From Perilla frutescens (taxonomy: Eukaryota; Streptophyta; Magnoliopsida; Lamiales; Lamiaceae): a DNA stretch of 64,000 bases. The stretch spans positions 72,375,380-72,439,379 of the forward strand of contig BRKX01000002.1 in the NCBI GenBank assembly GCA_026008535.1, written 5' to 3'. The position numbers and the translations under genes are program-made. This document shows positions 36,976 to 49,895 of the stretch, in pieces. Below the pieces are notes generated by a model. That model was not told where the DNA came from. It searched no databases and saw nothing but the letters and a program-made list of their open reading frames with translations. The first letter of the stretch is position 1, and the number at the start of each line of letters is the position of its first letter.

Positions 36976-38089
36976 TGTAATATAGGTTTGTGATCAATAA
37001 GAATAACCCTCCCAAAATAAATTTTTTTTTTAAAAATCCTCAGCGTATAGAGATGTCAATTGTCATCAATTATTTTGGCCTAATTAGCTTTGAACAATTT
37101 AAGTTTTTATTGTTACATCCAAACTATTTCGGATAGTATTTTATTAAGCATTCTTATATTTGGACGTTTCGAGATTAATTAATACAAATTTTTCTTTCTC
37201 TTAAAAAAATAAACTGTCACGCGCCTCGAGTCTTGACATCATTAAAATTTAAACATATAACATAAATGCATAATGCGCTCTTAAACCGGTTTAAAGGAAC
37301 CCGATTGCACCAACCCAACAATGAACAATCAACGTCAATAATTAAATTAGAAAACCCAATTTAATTGTGGGCCTATATAATTCCATCCGCTTACCGTTTT
37401 TCCCCAAAGTGGCGAACAATGATATTTCCATTTTATTTTATTTTTTTCCACTTGATTTCTTTTTTTAATTTGTTTTTGCTATTTGACGCTTTCTTATGCT
37501 TATTTTCTTGTTTGGACTTGTATTAATGTTTTCATTATTTCCAGTTTCCACGTTGTATGAAATCTGACTTTTGACAAGAACTTGGAATTGGACTAGAATT
37601 ATTAATTCGGCTGGGTCAAAAAGGAAAAAAAAATTACATTCTAGAGATTTTATGTTGTAGGAAAAGAAGATAGTAATGAGTTTTTCCTTTCACATTTTGA
37701 TGGATTGAAATAATATTAAATGAAGTTTTAATGGAATTGAAATAACTATATCTATATCTATATATTATATAAAAACAGAATAGTAGGGGCAATTTGGACA
37801 ATTTATAATTCAATGCATTTGCTGGAAAAAAATATTGAAAAAATCAATGTATGTATCTGTTGAAGAATTAGGGCCCATCTCTGTTTGAAGAGTTGGGACA
37901 AAATTCAGTTTTATCTCTCTATATATACATAATAAAGTAAAAAAAGGAGTATTATATAATATAATAATTATTATAGATTATAGATATGAATTAAACTCCT
38001 TTGGTGGGAAATGGGATATAATAATTTTATTTAATATTACAATATTTAAATATAAAACAAGCGTATTATAAAAAAAATGTGAATAAACT

Positions 38090-38438
38090 GAAATTATCTA
38101 TTACACATTTGATATTGCATTCCATACCGCACTTGAATTTTTTTTTCAATTTCTTATGTTTTGGTTTCACTTTACACTTATTATTTAGGATTCATCATAC
38201 CCAATTAGAATGTATTATATTTTTTTTATTTTTAATTTTTAGTTATTAATTGATTATTTGAAAAATTAAATATTAAAAAATTATATTAAACCCTAATTGG
38301 GTAGGATGAACCCTAAATAATAAAATTAAACTAAAACATAATACATTGAAATCAAAATTAAAAAAAAAAGTAAAAATTTAAAAAATTGAATGTGCAATCT
38401 AAAAATGCAACAACAAATATGTAATAGATAATTTCGCA
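38090..38438. mobile_element. Long imperfect hairpin (foldback MITE)
   Basis: The left arm begins GAAATTATCTATTACACATT and the right arm ends with its inverse (AAATATGTAATAGATAATTTC). Inner segments also pair: TTATTTAGGATTCATCATAC on the left against GTAGGATGAACCCTAAATAA on the right. The hairpin spans about 350 bp with an A/T-rich loop near 38250. Confidence 0.8.
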
Positions 38439-39671
38439 TGCAATTCCGTACATTTTGCTATATTTCCCTATAAATTAATATTCAAATACCAAAAATATTT
38501 TGACTTGTATTCTCCATCTCTCATTACATTATCCACAAATGTCATGACATTATAAAATTATAGTAATACATAAAAAAAATACTTAAATTTTGATTTTTTA
38601 TTTCTACTATCAAATTCCCAAAATCTCTTCGAATTTCACACCACCATCTAAAATTCAGCTCAAACTTTCCCATCTTAGGGCATTCATAGAATTTAATGAA
38701 AATAATACATAATTAAAACAATCTACAATTTGGCCATATAATTAATTTGATGATTTCAAATTTGTGGGACTCCACTATTACATAAACATAACATAGCACA
38801 CACACAACACTCGGAGTTGGAGCCATTCAAGCAATTACTCCCGCATTTTCCGATTCATTCATTCTATCATCCACTCCCTTTCTGCCACATTCTCTTTTTC
38901 CACATTTCTTTAATCATATCATATCATACCCCCAAAAAATATAAAAATAAATAAATAATTTCATCATAGAAAACAAAATATTATTTCGACGCACCCTAAA
39001 CGAAAAGGAGACATTCTATACCCTATCGATGTATTTTTTTTTATTTATTTGATTTGATATATTCCCATTTGTTGTGCGCCACTCAGTAATCATAATCCAG
39101 ACCCCATCCATGGCTCTCAAAGGGTGTGTTTGAATTTATCCTCGGTTTCTCCAGTCTCCCATATTCTATCTTTCTAGAGAGAGAAAACAGAGAGAGAAGG
39201 TACCAGGAAGAAGAATGCTTCTTTCTTGTCTTGTTTTGACTTGCAGAGAGAGGGTTTATACTTTATACTTGTTTTTCTCCACTTTCTTCTGAATCCGATT
39301 TCTATTGCAGAAATCTTATTCATTATATCGATTGTCGTTTGTTTCAGATCTCTTGTCGCCTTGCTAGTCTTCAATCATGGCGAGATTTAAAAGGGCAATG
39401 TTTTCTTGAGAACTTTCGTCGGTCTAATCCAATTCTTTCTACTTGTATTTTATTCAATTTTTCTTTTCTTATTAATCTCCGAAATGCAGGCACAAAAATC
39501 CCAGTTTCCTCGATTTTTCCAATTTAATTTATAAGCCTAGAATATTAAAATCTCATCCCCAACAAATCCACCATTTTTATACAGCTCATTCATATAAGAA
39601 TGTTCCTCAACTCAATCCCCCAATCCATTCACATGAACGGCTTTTGATAAAGTTGCAATTTTTTATTTTTT

Positions 39672-39678
<7 letters not shown>
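38439..39678 (+). promoter_or_regulatory. Upstream region of the glutaredoxin-like gene
   Basis: Intergenic DNA that becomes less AT-rich towards the gene. TTTATACTTTATACTTG at about 39254-39270 could hold a TATA box. No upstream coding exon is seen. Confidence 0.4.

Positions 39679-39705
<27 letters not shown>
39677..39705. repeat. (CT)n microsatellite in the 5' leader of the glutaredoxin-like gene
   Basis: About 13 CT units end roughly 45 bp before the ATG at 39751, so the tract is probably in the transcribed leader. Confidence 0.9.
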
Positions 39706-39710
<5 letters not shown>

Positions 39711-39750
39711 GGCCTTGTGGAGTGGAGTGGAGTTCTGCCTTTTCCGAATA

Positions 39751-41070
39751 ATGGGGTGCGCGACGTCGAAGCAAAAAGTTTGCCGGAAATGCCAGGCGCC
39801 TTATTCTCCGGTGCGGCGGAGCTACTCGATGCACGTCCACCACCCGCCGCAGAAAACAGGGGATAGCTATCATCTGGTGGCGCTCACTTCTTCCACATTG
39901 GGCTCTTTGAAGCTCGATCCCTTGATTCAGAATCACGCCGCCGAAGCCAAAGACATCAACGTTGATGCTCCGTTGAATCAGAGTCAGAATCAGAGCGCCG
40001 TAGAGAATGAAACCTCAATTGAAAACGGTGAAACCGACAAGAGAATATCACCAAAAGAGGAATTTGCAATGGGTATGATCGAGGCCAAGACTTGGTCCAA
40101 CATGATCGATGGCAAAATCCCGAAAATTCCCCCGAGAACGCCGGTCAGAACGCCGCCGGGAGAGCCGGAGATGATCGACGCGTGGGAGATGATGGAGGGC
40201 CTCGAAGGCATCAGCCCTCTCCGGCCGGCCCATCTTCGCAGTTTCTCGTTTCATGTCGCGAGCAGTGCCGGTTTTTCTTCAATCGACGATCAGCCAACGC
40301 CGCGAGTTAAAGAAAACGACGACGGCGACTGCGATGGCGAGGTGTCATCGCCCAAGCCCGGGTGGCTGGACTCGGGCGATACCGACTCGAGTTCAAATTC
40401 CAACGACACCTCAATCGTATCCGAATTCGATCCGGATATGATCGCCACATTCAGAAGAGCCCTCGAGGAGCTCCCGCCGGCCAATCCCTTTCATCTCAAC
40501 CAAATCGACGATTGCGCGGCGGAAAAAACGACGGACAAGGTTGGTAAAGACAAGTTGGTGGTCTATTTCACCAGTCTAAGAGGAGTGAGGAAGACGTACG
40601 AGGATTGTTGCCATGTTCGAGTAATCCTAAAAGGATTGGGAGTTAAGGTTGATGAGAGAGATGTCTCGATGCATTCCAGATTCAAGGAGGAGCTCAAGGA
40701 GCTGCTGGCGGAGGGCTCCGGCGGCATTGGCCTGCCGAGTGTTTTTCTCGGCGGGAAATGCATCGGCGGAGCCGACGAAATACGGCGGCTGAACGAGGAG
40801 GGAATGCTGGAGAAGACAGTGGAGAATTGTGAGCTGGTTGATGACGGCGGGAGTGGCGGCGGCGGCGGTGGTAACGGCGGCGTTTGTGAAGCGTGCGGCG
40901 ATGTTAGGTTTGTGCCGTGTGAGACGTGTTCGGGTAGTTGTAAAATTTACTATGATGATGAATATGAAGAGGAAGAGCATGAAGAAAATGAGCAAGAATG
41001 TGGATTTCAGAGATGCCCTGAGTGCAATGAAAATGGACTTATTCGATGCCCCATTTGCTGCGACGATTGA
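39751..41070 (+). CDS. Glutaredoxin-like protein with MGC N terminus and CxxC-rich tail
   Basis: A single exon of 439 aa. The start at ATG 39751 is chosen because MGCATSK is the conserved N terminus of this plant family. Gly2 fits N-myristoylation and Cys3 palmitoylation, so membrane attachment is likely. The middle (about 30-260) is low-complexity. A glutaredoxin-fold domain spans about 267-366 (VVYFTSLRGVRKTYEDC, then GLPSVFLGGKCIGGADEI). The usual CxxC/CxxS active site after VVYFTS is absent. The tail (379-436) carries paired cysteines (CEAC, CETC, CPEC, CPIC), like a DnaJ-type zinc-binding module. Relatives include Arabidopsis At3g28850 and At5g39865 (from memory). A classic redox activity is doubtful. 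A poly-Gly run lies just before the tail. Confidence 0.94.
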   Translation: MGCATSKQKVCRKCQAPYSPVRRSYSMHVHHPPQKTGDSYHLVALTSSTLGSLKLDPLIQNHAAEAKDINVDAPLNQSQNQSAVENETSIENGETDKRISPKEEFAMGMIEAKTWSNMIDGKIPKIPPRTPVRTPPGEPEMIDAWEMMEGLEGISPLRPAHLRSFSFHVASSAGFSSIDDQPTPRVKENDDGDCDGEVSSPKPGWLDSGDTDSSSNSNDTSIVSEFDPDMIATFRRALEELPPANPFHLNQIDDCAAEKTTDKVGKDKLVVYFTSLRGVRKTYEDCCHVRVILKGLGVKVDERDVSMHSRFKEELKELLAEGSGGIGLPSVFLGGKCIGGADEIRRLNEEGMLEKTVENCELVDDGGSGGGGGGNGGVCEACGDVRFVPCETCSGSCKIYYDDEYEEEEHEENEQECGFQRCPECNENGLIRCPICCDD

Positions 41071-42081
41071 TATCAAATTACTCGAGCCCGACTCTGGTAT
41101 TTGGATTTTGGATTGGTGTACAGTTAGCATTTTTGAGAGTTTTTTGCAATGTGAGATTTTTGGGAAGGAGGTGCAGTAGAGATCAGTTGTGAACATTTAG
41201 TTGGTGTTATTGATCAGTTCTTCACCTCCTGCTGTCTGTTGTTTTAAGCCTGCTTGTAATATTTTCTTCACACAATATGAGAAGCATGTATACATAAATA
41301 CTTGAATTAATTTCCTTGTGGGAAAAAGGAAATTGAGCTGCTTCATTTGTGTATACTGTTCTGATACTACTACTAATTATTATGTGCACAACACTCTTCC
41401 AAAAAATCTGTTTATATGTGTGTTTCAATCTCGTATTCCATGTCAAGTTAGTAGCTAGTACTTCAAAATAAGACCTAATTCCCTTATTGCAAATGTTGCA
41501 CATTAATAGTTCATTTCACGTGCAATGATAATGTAAGTGACACGGACACTAATTAATTGAAATTCGGAGTTGGAATTTAAATAAAACGAAGTAATAGAAT
41601 AATAATTTGGAGAAAGTTCTGCGCTGGGTGCGAAAGTTGGAAAGCATGAAAATCTGGCTGTTGAAAAGAAGAATATGTTGAGAGTTGTTTGTGTGAATAT
41701 TTATATTTTATACACAAAATATGAAATTTCCAGTTGTTAAGAGGGCCGGCCTCATTCATTCTCGTGAAGGTTTGAGTGGTGGCCGACTTCTTTTTATTTA
41801 GATTTATTTAATAATGCAATAATATCTGCGACTATAGATTAATTAGGTGAAAATGTGTGTGGGGTCACCGCAGTTAATGACACTAATAGAATATATGATG
41901 GCAGCAACAGTCAATCCGGTTTATATGGAACTAGTCTCATTGTCCTAAATTCTATAAAATAGTCCTAAATTAGATCCTAAACGTATCACATAAATACACA
42001 CAAATACATATAAAGTACAATAATTTAGGGTTCAATTCAAACTTTTTCTAGAGTTCAAGTACATCTTTAAAAAAAAAACTA
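41071..42081. other. 3' flank of the glutaredoxin-like gene and intergenic DNA
   Basis: The first ~200 bp are probably 3' UTR. No further gene is seen. Confidence 0.5.
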
Positions 42082-42354
42082 GTTCCTCTGCGTCCCTATT
42101 ATATAGTCTCTATTATTATTTTTAGAGTGTTCCAATTATATGGTCTCATTATTATAATTGTCATTAACCTGCATAGTAATGTACAAATACACTGTTATTA
42201 ATTCTTGAAAATTTAAAACTAACTACTTAAATTTTAAAACTCATAAATATTAAATAAGGGTATTATTGAAATTTAGCTTTAATATCTTATTTTTATAAAT
42301 ATTTTTAATCTTTACGCAACTAGAAAAGAGACTATATAATTGGGAGGAAGGGAG
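42082..42354. mobile_element. Stowaway-like MITE, second subfamily
   Basis: The left part reads GTTCCTCTGCGTCCCTATTA then TATAGTCTC. The right end, read inwards, reads CTCCCTTCCTCCCAATTATA then TAGTCTC. TA flanks both ends (42080-42081 and 42355-42356). Confidence 0.8.
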
Positions 42355-42356
42355 TA

Positions 42357-43975
42357 TATATTAGAGAGCAACCCTTGGCATTGTCATCAATCATCATAAA
42401 TAAATTAATATAGCATATGTTTAAATTTAATTGGCTAAACCACTATTGAATATTGATATTCCACAACCTCACTTTTTTAAGAGAAATAATATCATGTTTT
42501 CACTTAAAAAAAACAATTCAAATTCGATCACTTTTTTTTTTTTTTTGCATTTTTCGTTTTACGTGATTAGATTCCGCGTTGAGTCAACAAATTCAACTCA
42601 CCAAAACATAGTCAAACAATTTCAATATATTTCCACCTTTAATATGGATATTATATAATCTAGTATTTCTTTTATCATCAAGAAACTTATATTGTTTTTT
42701 CTATTAGTATTCATAAGATCTTTCATAACTTGGCCAAAACAACTGAATACTAGCCCATTTGTCGGCAATTAGAATTATGGTCGCGTGTTTTGCACGGCTG
42801 AAATGGTGAAGACCATTGTGTACAAGAAAAACAGACGACTTTAAAAAATAGAAAAAAATATTAAGTTCAAGACTCCCCTCTCCCCCCTTGAGGAGAAAAA
42901 AAAATAAGGAAAAAAAATAGAGAAAATGAAACAAACATGTAAATATGTTGAAATTAATTGCACTAGAAGATGTAAAAGAAGAAATAATTTGTATATTTAT
43001 TTTACAACTAAATTTGATGATTTATAGCACACGGAAAATCGTTGGGTTATACTTATAAAAGTAATTATGAATTGAAAAGGTAATACTTGAAAGATCACAT
43101 GAATTTTATTAAAAAAATCAACATTTTGACCTTTGAATATAGACTGTTTCACAGAGAAGTTCTAGTGTAGTTTATACTATAGTGAACATTGAAATTAAAT
43201 TTCTAACCATAATGAAAACGCGGGTCCACACGTGTTTCAATTCAACCCTTGGGGGTGGTTATGGACGTGGATTCATATATTTAAAATAAATAATGTATCA
43301 ATGGGTTATTGAATTTATACGTTTTCTGTTATTGAGTTCTTGGATTTTATTTGAACTTTTATTTAGTTTTAATTGGGTTATTCAAACATTGTGCTATTTT
43401 TATTTGAGTCTTTTTAATTTGTGGGTGGTCATTTAAGCTTATATATCTACACACACACATATAATGCAAAATTTTAGGATCTACTTGAATCAAATGAAAG
43501 TTTGTCAACCATAAACATATTGGTGATATCTGCAAACTACCTAATACACGTATAACACATGCATGAAAATAATAAAAATCTCTGAATGAAAAACACACAC
43601 ACACACACACACATAACAATATTTCAACATGTGCAAATTATATATGAATCATAATTCATAAGATTCCAGCGAAATGTAACGGCCAAGTTAATAATGCAAT
43701 TAAAACTCAGACATTTTCACATTAAAATTAAAATATGGGGTATAAGTTTGTTATCTCTATGAAAGGGGTGCATTAAGGTTGATGTTATTGCAAACCGTGA
43801 TTCTAAAATAATTGAATTAAGGTACAATACAACCATTAATATAATGACAAAGTTAGCTGAGATGATAGTTACCTCAAATTGATTGTCCATCTACGGTGGG
43901 TGGAATAGGACATTCTATTTTTATTTTTTTTAAAATATCCATTTTTTCATTATAGTATCACTTACATTTGCTACA

Positions 43976-44023
<48 letters not shown>

Positions 44024-44707
44024 ATGACACTTTATGAATTTAGTGGAGGATTTAGGAGTTAATAATAAGGTGAGTTCAAACTATAATTGTGTAAATAATT
44101 TTCCTTTAAAATATTTTTGGAGGTTGCTTTCGACTGGAGCTGGATGAAACACCTTTTGATCTATCAAAGTATAATTTAATAATAATAACAACAACAACAA
44201 TATAAGAATAAAAAAAATCATAATTTGTGAGGGTGAAATCCGACTAAGTGGATGAGGGGGTGGTGTCATCTCCAAATTTGTGATGTTCACCATTTTTTAC
44301 TTAAATCAACCAAACATTGAGTACTTCTCTACATTTTCTTCCATATATATCTCAAATTCATAAATTGTTTAGGTACTCTTCTACATTTTATACATTTTTG
44401 AAGAGGCAATGATTTGGTGTACCAAGTGAAAATGAAATGAAACTCAAGACTTAAAACTAAAATTTTCTCCTAAAAAACTAAAATTTTAAACCTAAAATAA
44501 TAATTAATAAGTAAAAATGAAAAGAAACTCAAGACTTAAACTAAAATTTTAAACCTAAAATAATAAGTAATGACTAACGGGACAAAAAGAAATAATTGAC
44601 AAACAAAGATAAACTTTTATGAATATTTCGATTTTATCAAACAAAAATACTTCTCAGAATAAATAATTGACCAGCAAAGATCAACTTTTTCTTTTTGAAG
44701 AAGAAAT

Positions 44708-44744
<37 letters not shown>

Positions 44745-45340
44745 GGTTGCAAACTTGCAATGTGCTAACAGCCTCGAGTATATATTGCTTGTCAACTTGA
44801 AAAAAAAAAGATAAAATTCTGTAAATAAACCAAACTTGAGAGAAAAAATTGTAATTCTTTCCCCAGTTCCTATTAGTAACGGGTCATTTTTGAATCGGAA
44901 AACACTCAGAAAATAAATAAATAAATAGATAGGGTGCGTGGTTGATGATCCCATCAATCTCCTTCAACGAACTTTTGCCATAACTAAAAAAACACAAGCC
45001 AACAAAAATAAACGTTTCTTATCATTTTTCATATGTGGCCTTCAATTCTCAAGAATCCATCCCAATTCAACTCACTTCGATGAAAAAAGGAAAAAAAAAG
45101 GAATTCCATCAATAATTTGATTCGAATCTACATTAACAACAAATAATTGTTGCGACGGTGTCACAAATCAAATCAATAAAAATATATCCAATTTGCACAA
45201 TGTGGGCACCGTTGATAGAGATCACGAAAATATATAGTTCCGACATCTAGATATGTGCAAATGTTTTAGGAATTGGACACATACATATATATATATATAT
45301 CAAATAATGTACGTTGCAGCTACGTACAGATGGACAGTCG
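42357..45340. other. AT-rich intergenic DNA with microsatellites
   Basis: No gene is supported. It contains (AC)n at about 43592-43613, (AT)n at 43979-44021 and (CT)n at about 44715-44740. Confidence 0.55.
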
Positions 45341-46799
45341 TTACTTATGAGTGTGCTCGTTGTTTCTATTAGCTAAGTCGGCAGCAGCCCTGGCCGCACG
45401 GTCTAGAACATCTGAAACCCAGAGAGCCCCTTTGGCGAAGTAAGGACTGCTCACAACAGCATTCGCAGCAGCTACGGCTGTCTTACCCGAGTACGTTGCA
45501 GCCGACTTTGTCATGTCGTAAACGTGGTATTTCTCGTCGATGCATTTCGCAGCCTGCATTCCTGAATTAATTTTGTCACTCAGCCCAATCTTCTTGCTCA
45601 GTTCTGCAATCTTGGCAGCTGCAGTTGATGAAACTTTGTGGGAATCATCAAATGCTTTCGCTTTTGAAACTGCATCTTTTCCCAACACGTAGCCCTTGGA
45701 GATCATGCTGTGGACGACTTCTTGCACCACCGTCACTGCTTCTCCCGGAGTCGAGGCAAACTGGTCGGACCGCATGGCCTGTAAAGGGAGTGAGTACACC
45801 AACTCATAGCAAGCAAGAATATAGAAAAAGGCACATGTTTAAGCCTTGATTCAAGACTATTGACTATTAATACCACTGTGTTACTTCCAATCTCCGCCTC
45901 ATGAAAATCAGCAAGATATGGAGATGGATCAACGTTGTACGTTCCACAACTAGATATAGCTACCGGCTGGTTAGCAATCTCGGATCCCTAAAATTCAATC
46001 AACAAGAGAAAATAAACAACGGTATCAAGAGGTGAAGCTTAGCTAAAACATGTGGCTAATTATATCAACAGCGGCAGAATTTTCTTGTGGTTTCTCATGT
46101 GAAGATGCACATACAACTCTAGTTTTTTCTGACCAAGATTTGTGGTTGTTCGCGTCAGGAAACTAATATCAACATGATTAATTGCATAAGAAAATAGGTT
46201 CACGTACATGTTTCTCTCAGATTACAAAACTTCGAACAATGAAACTCGTGGAAACAATGATGTAAAAACCAGAGTTTGATGCAGTTACAGAGCATAAAAG
46301 AGACTTACACTGAGAAAGAGAGCAATTTTCACAGAATAAGCATCCTCGAATTCAACGTGCGCCATAGACACGTCATAACTCACTCTGCCAGCAAAGTTAC
46401 CATTCTTCAGTTTAACGCAACATAATCACCATAATTTTGAATTTAAACAAAGGAAGGAGAAGAGAGCAATACACTAGCATATAGTGTAATAAGTCTTCAT
46501 TTTGTTTTCTTAATGAGAAAGTAGATTGGATTATATGTAAATTGATGCTACACTAATATGCTTCACCGAACACGAGCTGAATGTTCCACATATGAAAGAT
46601 AAATCAATATACTGTCAGGACTTATAAACATTTCAAGAAAACTTAGCTAGCACCAAAAGAAACAGCAAGTAACCTACCTGGTGATTTCTAAGTGTTTAAT
46701 ATTGCCACAGTTGGTGAAGAACTGGTAAACGTCTTCCCAACGTGCTTCTGGTGGAAGCCCTATGACTTCTACCATATACTTCCCCTTCTCGTACTCCAT
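45341..46799 (-). CDS. BPA1-like RRM protein (binding partner of ACD11 family)
   Basis: Four coding exons: 46799-46678, 46384-46309, 45987-45874 and 45778-45341. The total is 750 nt, giving 249 aa in one frame. The N terminus is an RNA-recognition-motif fold: KYMVEVIGLPPEARWEDVYQ (7-26), FFTNCGNIKHLEI, then AHVEFEDAYSVKIALFL. The second half is Ala-rich and helical (AMRSDQFASTPGEAVTVVQE onward, ending NNEHTHK), as in Arabidopsis BPA1 and its paralogues. BPA1 binds ACD11, a ceramide-1-phosphate transfer protein, and family members restrain cell death and immunity. A role here is inferred from that family. The 5' leader is probably spliced, since a long non-coding stretch precedes the ATG. Confidence 0.92.
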
Positions 46800-48500
46800 C
46801 CAAGCTAGATGCTTCCTTTTTTCAGAGACTCAATCTCTAGAAATAAATGAAAGCGACTTATCAGAGAGAATGATCATCCATCTCATTAAGAACACGACTT
46901 TAACTATAAGAGTGGTTTTCTGCAATCTTGAATGCACTACTTAGCAGTTAACAGTTAGAATCATGTACGAATGGAGCAATGTAGAGCTAGAAAAAGGAGT
47001 CAATACTATCAGCAGAAGCAATTGTGATGCAAATTAAAACTTATAACATCAGAGATTTTCCATTTAGCATATGCCAACAGGAGAAATTTAATGAAGTATT
47101 TGATGGAAAAGTAAAAGAATAAGAAACGACTTCCTCGAACTACTCATGATCATATCATAAACTTGCCAAGCAAAGAGAAGACTAACAGCGTACAAAAAGA
47201 GTTTGCAAAGATTAAAGTGAATAAAATTACTCACTACAGTAATAGAAACCACTGCAAAATTGGTTGACACATAAAACTAATATGACGAGATCAAATATCA
47301 CATAAAATACAATAACTAACAGAACCATTTAACTTGAAACTGCAGAAACAGCAGTACTTTCAATGCAAAGTTGAGTGATGCACGCCAACGAGAGTCCTTT
47401 TTCAGCACCCCAATTTAAAGCTCCAATCTTTTGCACAAGAAAGATTGAAAATATTTTTTTATTTTCCCCAAAATCCTAATCATGCACACAAATCGAAGCA
47501 TGTGGTCCTGCTTAGATTAACGAAGAAATTCATGCCCTTTCATTTTCTTTCTCAAGAGATGCAAATACATTTGCTCATCACATACATTTTCTTTCTCTGG
47601 TAAATTTTTTTTTTCCCATAATCATGATTCATGGCAGAACCACATTGACAAAACACCTACAATGATACATCATCTCACTTTTCTCAGGGTTGGCCCCCCA
47701 CCCCAAAATGCAGACCAGCACAAATTCTCTGTTTTCTTTTCCATTTAAAATAAAAAATAAAAATTGTAGCCGTTGCCTACAGGTGTGTAGTGGATTCGAA
47801 CTCATGAAATTTCAATCATGATTTTTCCGGTCCAATATATATATTTTCTAGAACAATCTCTCTAAACTGGTTAGAAATTAACTCAGATGCAGCGTCAACT
47901 AAGCTTGCCGACATTAAAATTGATGATAAATTCAAGAAACAAAGCAAAGCAGCATTCAAGAAATCTCCAAGGAAAAAAAATTCAAGAAATTATAAAGAAA
48001 CGACTTCAAACAGACAAAGTAACAGTTCAAGAACACGCTTTACAGCAAACAGTAAAAAGAAATTGCCACAACCACATAAAAAAATTCATAAGAAAAGCTA
48101 AGGTTGATATCTTTAGATGATTCAGCAAGAATATTTCAGTCCATATAAACATAAAAAAAGGCAGCTACTTTATACAAATTTTTCAGAAAACAGAGGAAAA
48201 TGAAAATTAAATCCATTTCGTTCCACAATTCAAGTCTCAAAAACTAGAACTAAAGCTTAAAATAAGTTGCGTAATTCGAAATAAAGGAGAATTATTTGGA
48301 ACCTTGTATCTACGAAGAAGCTGAGTGGATTCGAGTGGGAGATTAAAGTGAATGTGAGACAAGAAATCAACTGCTGTGGCCTGTAATAGCAATCAAACTG
48401 ACTGCGTATATTCATAAGATCACGTGCTCCGCGCGTGACAATACTCTCATAATGACCAATCAGATCTTGCCAACTCATGTCGACCGCGATCTTTCTCCTT
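46800..48500 (-). promoter_or_regulatory. Probable 5' UTR intron and promoter of the BPA1-like gene
   Basis: No coding exon is seen. On the gene strand, AAG followed by GTTCCAAATAA at about 48301 could be the donor of a leader exon lying at about 48302-48480. A G-box core CACGTG occurs at 48421-48426. These are weak inferences. Confidence 0.35.
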
Positions 48501-49312
48501 ATTAGACTATCATTATCAGCAACCAGGCAACCACCCTCAATATTTAATTAATTTCTCTCTCTTCCACATCACCAATATTTTATCCAACGTAACCACATAC
48601 AATTTCATAGTTTATCAGCAACCACCCCCAAACACCCAACCACAACATTATATATTATTTTTTTCTTTTATTAATAAATATAATATAATTAATTTGAATT
48701 AAATAAACAATTATTATTATTATTATTATTATTGAAAATTATAACAACACAAAATAATAATTTTTTATAAAATAAACAATATGATAAAATACAAAATAAA
48801 TAAAATAAGAACATAAATAACAGTAAACACAACATGAATTGAAAACAAACAAACGAAAATTAAAATAGATGAAAATTATAAACTTAGTGTTGATTGTCGA
48901 ATTTTTTTAATTTATTATTAAAAATATATACATTATATCTATTTATCCAAATAAAATTTACATATTCAATAAAATAGAGACAAGTGCTCAAATAAATTTA
49001 CATATCTAACAAAATCTAAATATAATGGATATATTTCTTTTTATTAATACATTAAAAAAATTAAAAACACTGCAAAAATAAAATAAAATAATAATATAAT
49101 AGAGAGAGGAGAGAGGGAGGCCAGCGTTCCCTTGGCCTCCCTTGGTCGAACACCAAAATGCAACCATTTAATTTTTTATTTATTTTTATTTTTTTTTGCC
49201 TTGTTGGCGATCGAACGGTTGCACATTTGTGCACCGTTAAAAGTAGTCTTAAGGCGGGTCGGGTCTTGATTCTTGAGTGGTTATACCAAATTTAGTTATT
49301 TATTTTTACAAT
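48501..49312. other. AT-rich intergenic DNA
   Basis: No gene is seen. There is a (TAT)n tract at about 48712-48733 and a short (GA)n at about 49100-49118. Confidence 0.55.
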
Positions 49313-49895
49313 GGGAAGGTTTCCTGTGCACAATTCCTCCAGCCGTCGGATATGAGACGGCTAAAGTTAGTGAATCCTAAAATTCAAATGAATTTATTTA
49401 ATTTATTTGAAATCATATAAATTATATCTTAAAATGGAACTAATGAACATTTAAAAATATAAAATAAACCCCTAAAACACCCCCAAAAAATCCTAAAAAA
49501 TATAAATAAACCCCTAAAAAATCCCTCCAAAAAAATCATAAAAAATACAAAATAAACCCCTAAAAACACCTCTAAAAAAATCATAAAAAACACAAAATAA
49601 ACCCCTAAAAAACCCCCCAAAAAATCCCTAAAAAATACAAAATAAACCCCTAAAAACACCCCCAAAACACAAAACAAACCCAAAAGAAAAACCCCTAAAA
49701 AATACAAAATAAACCCCTAAAACACCCTAAAAAACACAAAATAAACCCAAAAAAAATCCTAAAAAACACAAAATAAACACGAAATGATACTATTTAGTGT
49801 TCCAAATGGTACTATTGGTGGCGATTTTTTTTTTGATGGATCGCGGGTGGATCTAATGGGCCGGTCATACATCATGATGCACAGGAGTTTTGCCG
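49313..49895. mobile_element. MULE-like TIR element with internal A/C-rich minisatellite, copy 2
   Basis: The left end reads GGGAAGGTTTCCTGTGCA. The right end, read inwards, reads CGGCAAAACTCCTGTGCA. A 9-bp target duplication TTTTACAAT lies at 49304-49312 and 49896-49904. About 49455-49780 holds at least six units of roughly 45 bp built on AAATAAACCCCTAAAA, ACACCCCC and CCTAAAAAA. After the array come TACTATTTAGTGTTCC and GGTGGCGA, as in copy 1. No transposase is present. Confidence 0.85.

Noticed and set aside
40092..40484. Open frames on both strands overlapping the glutaredoxin-like gene
   Set aside because: Shadows of the real coding frame in GC-rich coding DNA.
48257..48478. 73-aa open frame upstream of the BPA1-like gene
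   Set aside because: No known domain. Its position fits a leader exon better than a separate gene.
49429..49707. 92-aa repetitive hydrophobic open frame on the - strand
   Set aside because: Minisatellite artefact, with no start context or homologous family.
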